Below, piece after piece: positions 58,836 through 64,000 of a stretch of 64,000 bases of DNA. This DNA is from Bugula neritina (Eukaryota > Bryozoa > Gymnolaemata > Cheilostomatida > Bugulidae). Made by a program: the position numbers and the translations under genes. A model generated the notes under the pieces. It did no database searches, was not told the origin of the DNA, and worked only from the letters and a program-made list of their open reading frames with translations. Position 1 is the stretch's first letter; every line of letters begins with the position of its first letter. Location of the stretch: positions 17,230,781 through 17,294,780 of the forward strand of contig OZ037767.1 of the NCBI GenBank assembly GCA_964035545.1, in the 5' to 3' direction.

Positions 58836-59272
58836 AGTGTAATGTAGTGTAACGTAGTGTAGTGTAGTGTAGCGTAGTGTAGTATAGTGTAGTGTAGTGT
58901 AGTGTAGTGTAGTGTAATGTAGTGTAACGTAGTGTAGTGTAGTGCAGTGTAGTGTAAGGTAGTGTAGTGTAGTGTAGTGTAGTGTAGTGTAGTGTAGTGT
59001 AGTGTAGTGTAGTGTAGTGTAGTGTAGTGTAGTGTAGTGTAGTGTAGTGTAACGTAGTGTAGTGTAAGGTAGTGTAGTGTAGTGTAGTGTAGTGTAGTGT
59101 ATTGTAGTGTAGTGTAGTGTAGTGTAGTGTAGTGTAGTGTAGTGTAGTGTAGTGTAGTGTAGTGTAACGTAGTGTAGTGTAAGGTAGTGTAGTGTAGTGT
59201 AGTGTAGTGTATTGTAGTGTAGTGTAGTGTAGTGTAGTGTAGTGTAGTGTAGTGTAGTGTAGTGTAGTGTAG
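58836..59272. repeat. Pentanucleotide TGTAG satellite, block B
   Basis: About 87 units of TGTAG with TGTAA, CGTAG and GGTAG variants. A ~120-bp higher-order period is visible (an AACGTAGTGTAGTGTAAGG mark recurs near 59050 and 59165). There is no TGTCG block as in block A. Confidence 0.92.
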
Positions 59273-60160
59273 TATAAGAATATGTAAGTATATATGTATT
59301 ATATATAGTAGGCATATGTATCATATAACTATATAATTATTGTATGCATATGTATTATATGACTATAATTATATAGTATAATTATATGTATAATATAACA
59401 ATATAGTATGTATATGTATACTATAATATAATATAATATAATATGATGTAATATAATATATTATAATGTAATATAATATTTTACATAAACAGCATTATAC
59501 ACTCACATATCTCTTTTAGTTTATTTATTCCTCATAATATATATGATGTATTATATCATATGTAACTCACTGCACTACTTTCCTACTTCTGACAGCTATG
59601 CCCTGTATACACAGCTATTTTGTTTTCTCATAAACCAATCGGAAAGTTATTACCTCATACAATAAAAATTCCAGTTTACTGGAAGGCTCCATGGCTATTA
59701 TACTTGTGCTACGTGATCTGTTAAAAAATTGTGATCAATAATATTGTCATAATAGTTATTGATTAGCACATATAGTATACTTGGGTTGGGTTGCTAGGAG
59801 ACATGCAAAATATGTATTCTGTATTGTGTGTAAATCATGAGCTAGTATATGCAGTCTATGTAAACTTAGAACAATGTGACTATTAAATCCTTATTGTTGG
59901 CTTTGAATACTAAACAAGAAAAAATAGGCTGTGGATTGATGTGAGTTTCATGTTCCTACAATACTATTACAGAAATACATATACTGATGTATGTTATAAC
60001 AGCCCTCTGTATAGTTGTATAATAACTATTCAATGGATTTCCTGCTCACTTATGTCAATATACAAGTTAATTATATTAGAATGTTATTGTAGACAAAAGA
60101 GATGGAGAAGATATCTTATATTTTCTCATGACATTGAATTGTATGACTCACTCAGTGTCT
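59273..60160. other. AT-rich intergenic DNA, no gene seen
   Basis: Runs of TATATGTATTATATA and TAATATAATATAATA to about 59480, then unremarkable AT-rich sequence. No coding frame or RNA gene is supported. Confidence 0.6.
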
Positions 60161-60294
60161 GCAAGGTAATAATGACACAGGTAATAATGGCACAGGTAAT
60201 AATGGCACAGGTAATAATGGCACAGGTAATAATGGCACAGGTAATAATGGCACAGGTAATAATCGCACAGGTAATAATGGCACAGGTAATAATA
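60160..60294. repeat. 15-bp minisatellite, about 9 copies
   Basis: Units of ACAGGTAATAATGGC, nearly perfect. The 130-codon frame that crosses it has a repeat Val-Ile-Met-Ala-Gln and no other support. Confidence 0.9.
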
Positions 60295-60979
60295 GAAAAA
60301 AATTCCGAAGTAGACAACAATGGCATATTTTAAATAATTATAGTTTGGAGTAGGAGTTTAAGGATGTGAAATGGAGGATTTAAATTTGGGAATGTTGGTT
60401 TTAGTTGGGGTTGGGGTTTACAAGTTGGGGGTGTGGTTCTGGGGTTTGGGTTTGGGCTTTGTGAACATTTAACATCACTGCGCCATTTTTGCCTACTTTT
60501 TCATTTTAGTCATTACTATACCTTTGCAATTTCAATTTTCACTTAACGTTGACTCACTGATGTAAGAATACACTTCAACAATATAAAATTGTAATAAAAC
60601 TACTACCAAGTATGTATACACAGGCTTACAAGAGTATATAATTATGGTTAAACATTGCCAAACTGGGAACTTCTAACCTTGAGAGTAGCAGATTTACACA
60701 TGATGTAGTTGCTGACTGGGAAAGGCAGGTGGTTGACAAGAGTTTAAGTTATCTCTCCTGTATATATTATATAATATCTGTTTCTACTTTATGCAACTTT
60801 ACAGACGACTAACAGTAAAAGTCATGTGAACCTCAGAGGTCAAGTATGTCCGATAATTGTTTAAACTTTGCTGTGTAAAGTTTTTGTGAGATACTTAGTT
60901 GAGCAACATATTAGTTTATTGGTGAAATATTTCAAGCATTGTGAAAAACCTACACAAATATTAATGAAGCAAAGTGAAT

Positions 60980-61500
60980 GCAGTAATATAAAGATTTATG
61001 ATAAATGAGTAATAGAAACATATATGATAAAAGAGTAATATAAACATAATATTATATGATAAATGAGTAATATAGACATATAAGATAAAGTAGTAGTATA
61101 AACATATATGATAAAGGAGTAATATAAACATATATGATGAATGAGTAATATAAACATATAATATGATAAAGGAGTAATATAAGCATATTTGGCGGATGAA
61201 TAATATAAACATATATGATAAATGAGTAATATAAACATATATAATAAATGAGTAATATAAACATATATGATAAATGAGTAACATAAACATATATGATAAG
61301 GGAGTAATATAAACAGATATGATGAATGAGTAATATAAACATATATGATAAAGGAGTAATATAAACATATATGATAAATGAGTAACATAAACATATATGA
61401 TAAGGGAGTAATATAAACATATATGATAAAGGAGTAATATCAACATATATGATAAATCAATAATATGAACATATATGATAAAGGAGTAATATAAACACAC
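60980..61500. repeat. 26-bp minisatellite, block C
   Basis: Same unit as in blocks A and B, about 20 copies, ending about 330 bp before the stop of gene copy C. Confidence 0.9.
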
Positions 61501-61831
61501 TGGAATTAAACTTTGCTTCAAGTTTGGTGTAGTCAAAAATAGTAGGAAGAGTAGATAGTAAGAAACATCTGAAAGGATGTCCCAGCTGTCAATATCATGT
61601 GATCATACAGTAAAACATGCTGAAATAAATTGATTCATGTAAATACTTCATTTCATAACTGAAATACAGATATTATGATGCAGCAATTTTATCAATGTAA
61701 ATTCTGCAACATTCACTTCTGGATTCCTAAATGTCATAGGAAAACTGTTTGTTATAAATTAGATATTTTGATAAGTTCTGAACAAATGAAGATAGTCTGC
61801 GTATACGTCAATATAGTTCACAATTCTCCCA

Positions 61832-64000
61832 TCACTTCTTCATTCCAAATATAGTAAGTCTTCCAGCTTTGGCTGCTTCTTTAACTTTAGACCAATCAGT
61901 GAGCTCTTCACACTGAGATCCAAGTGCAGACAACCCTCCTTTCTTTGAACTGTCCATCCAGTTTCCAACAACCTGTATAAAGTGTCAACAAGGTGTCAAT
62001 ATAACACCATAGTGTCTACATCATACAAGAGAAAGAAAATACAACAATTACGGTGTGGAAAATCGTTTACTAGAATAAAGATACTCAGATATAAACTCAC
62101 ACACGTAATCTACATGATAAACTAATGGCCATGTATAACAAAGGGAACAGGACTCTTAACACAATATATAAAATGGAGTACAAGACGCAACCTCATCTAA
62201 CTTGTCTTTATCCAGTACACTCAGATAGTAGATGTATCTGAATCTATCAATAGTTTTACGACATTTCCCTGTTGGTTTAAGAGCATCATGTATAGACTTG
62301 GCTCTCCCACTAGTAAGTTGTTTATGTACATATTCCATCAACTGTATAGCCTGTTCTGGTGTTTGTACTGCAAGGAACACAGGGTAAAATAGGAATATTA
62401 ACAATACAATATACAATATTTTTTACACAATAATATACTGGTGGCAATTGGTATTTGTGTAGCTGCATAGAAAGTCATGTCTCAATATATAAAAGAAATT
62501 GAGACAATACAGTTACTGTTGATGACAGAATGTGTGGGTAGACTGTATTACACTATTGAGAGTTGTCTCACCATATTGGAAACTAGTTGCCACATTAGAA
62601 GTGGAGGGTGTATTGTTAGGAGCCGGAGTGTCACAGATTCTCTCTGAAACATAACAGAATAGAAGTTTGACACTGGAACCACACAACTTTGTATGACTTT
62701 GCTCCAGCTGTTCTAGTTTGTCACAACAGCATGTCATGTGCTAGTTAGAATATGAACTACATAGAAATATGCTCCTGTAATAACAATTATATAATAAATC
62801 CTAACTAACTATAGGAGTGCTGACATAGCAGTGTATAAATCTCATCACTAAATCCCTCAATATATTTACATGTATGTATATATATGATTCCAGAAGTAGT
62901 GTAATTACTCACTCATTACTTTAACCAACCTGTTACTAGAGTTCTTTGATCTCCAACAACTACAGAGAATGGAATATCCACTTCACCAAGCATGACTGAG
63001 TCAGTGTACTCGGAAAGTTCTAGAATAATAATCAAAATGAGTTTATAACTGAGAGAGAGATGATGTGTAATATAATAGCATATGATTAATAGCATATATC
63101 AGATAGTTGAATATATGTATATCTAGGTTTAGTAAAACTTTACCATCATTTAAGACAAGACATGTGACTCTAGGTCCACACTCCTTTCCAATCAGAAGGA
63201 GAAAACTCTCAAGAGTCATGTCATCTCTGAATGGGAATACCTTGTTCCGAGAATTGATTTTCAATGCGAGTTTATTGTATTTAACAGCACCTGTACCAGT
63301 CATATGAAACAGAATTATAACTAAGTTCAATAGAGTAAAGAAATAACAATAATTGAATAGTAAACAATTAAATGAAGTCACTCACATTGAGTTGTGACGC
63401 CAGGTATAATCTGCTCAGGTGTGACTTCTACGTCCTGAAGTAGTCCCACAGTCTCAGGTACTTCCTGTGATGAAGGCTCTGTACTAACTAGTGTTTGAGT
63501 ATCTTGTACATGTGGTGGTTCAGAATACTCAGTGGTCATAGGAAAGTCAGCATTGCCAGCATCTGTATCAACATAATTGATGTCAATGACAATAAAACAT
63601 TAAATGTTTTAGGATTATCTCTATATATCTTGTTTGTAATTGAAATTGGAAGTTGTATGAAACACATGGGATGTTTATGACAATGCAATAGCTATTTCAT
63701 TCGCTGCTCTTTGACCCTATAGACAATATTTTAATGATTTATTCCAGAAGATAAAATATAACATACCCGAACTTCTAGAGACTTTGGATGTTGAGGGGAA
63801 TACATCATTATAGAGTGGTCTTTTACTTCCGGATGGTGTGTCTGACTTGTTACGCAGTGTAGTAACTCGAACAGATGAGGTGCTCTCTTGTGATAAAGGT
63901 ACTGAACTACTGCTCTCATTGGCTGTGGTATGTGATGTCAAGGTCACTGGTACAGATGTCAGAGAAGATGCATTCTCACTAAAAGATGAGTCAGTGAGAC
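61832..64000 (-). CDS. Ankyrin / linker / ubiquitin-like / helical protein, copy C (5' part beyond the window)
   Basis: Visible exons: 64000-63767 (partial linker exon), 63562-63386, 63290-63144, 63019-62930, 62643-62572, 62367-62192 and 61972-61832 (TGA). All sizes and phases equal those of copy A. The ubiquitin-like exon is the most diverged of the three (KYNKLALKINSRNKVFPF; DMTLESFLLLIG) but the pattern is kept. The linker is Ser/Thr-rich as before. Donors are GT. The ankyrin exon is outside the window, so its repeat number is unknown. There are no disabling changes in the visible part. Confidence 0.82.

Larger units (their letters stand above)
52440..58840. repeat. Segmental duplication, block B
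   Basis: Same order of elements as block A and high identity in exons and introns. The main differences are a much shorter ankyrin array in exon 1 and different satellite lengths. Confidence 0.85.
60720..64000. repeat. Segmental duplication, block C (truncated by the window)
   Basis: Begins with GGAAAGGCAGGTGGTTGACA, as in blocks A and B, then the 26-bp minisatellite and the 3' exons of the third gene copy. It runs off the right edge. Confidence 0.85.

Overview
The window is eukaryotic and animal. The coding exons are short, bounded by GT/AG splice sites and separated by AT-rich introns, and the intergenic DNA is full of satellites. Two deeply conserved single-copy animal genes (DTD1 and ERH), a ZU5-UPA-death-domain protein, a Reeler protein and large ankyrin arrays point to Metazoa. 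AT-rich short-intron genes next to an ankyrin family expansion suggest an early-branching invertebrate, most likely a sponge. The phylum is an inference; only 'animal' is well supported. Gene models were built by hand by joining exons at splice sites with matching phase. The full models all sum to whole codons. Layout, left half (1-31 kb): a 5'-truncated ankyrin protein with a C-terminal CaaX box (+, to 4124); DTD1, D-aminoacyl-tRNA deacylase (-, 4465-6962), head-to-head with ERH (+, 7623-10572); about 8 kb without a convincing gene but with many minisatellites; a membrane-anchored ZU5-UPA-death-domain protein resembling the UNC5 cytoplasmic region (+, 18577-26035, 11 exons); intergenic DNA with SINEs and one doubtful exon; and a small secreted Reeler-domain protein (+, 29678-30947). 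Right half (31-64 kb): a tandem segmental duplication on the minus strand carries three copies of one unfamiliar 8-exon gene. Copy A is 32732-38902 (1457 aa), copy B is 53578-57748 (766 aa) and copy C is 61832 to beyond the window. Each complete copy encodes an N-terminal ankyrin array, a Ser/Thr/Pro-rich linker, a probable ubiquitin-like beta-grasp module and a helical C-terminal domain. A has about 22 ankyrin units of 39 aa; B has about 5. The duplicated block also carries a 26-bp minisatellite, a probable old LTR fragment and a TGTAG pentamer satellite. Between A and B a GC-richer Ty3/Gypsy LTR retrotransposon (42493-50760, minus strand) has inserted into a 52-bp satellite with a 4-bp target duplication. 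Its LTRs are nearly identical, its pol is broken by a stop and a frameshift, and it carries an extra C2H2 zinc-finger ORF where an env gene could sit. Most promising for novelty: the triplicated ankyrin / ubiquitin-like family with its higher-order repeats, the Gypsy zinc-finger ORF, an HF-Thr site in the ZU5 domain, and an intronic 19-bp satellite whose unit contains the 10-nt 5' end of U1 snRNA.
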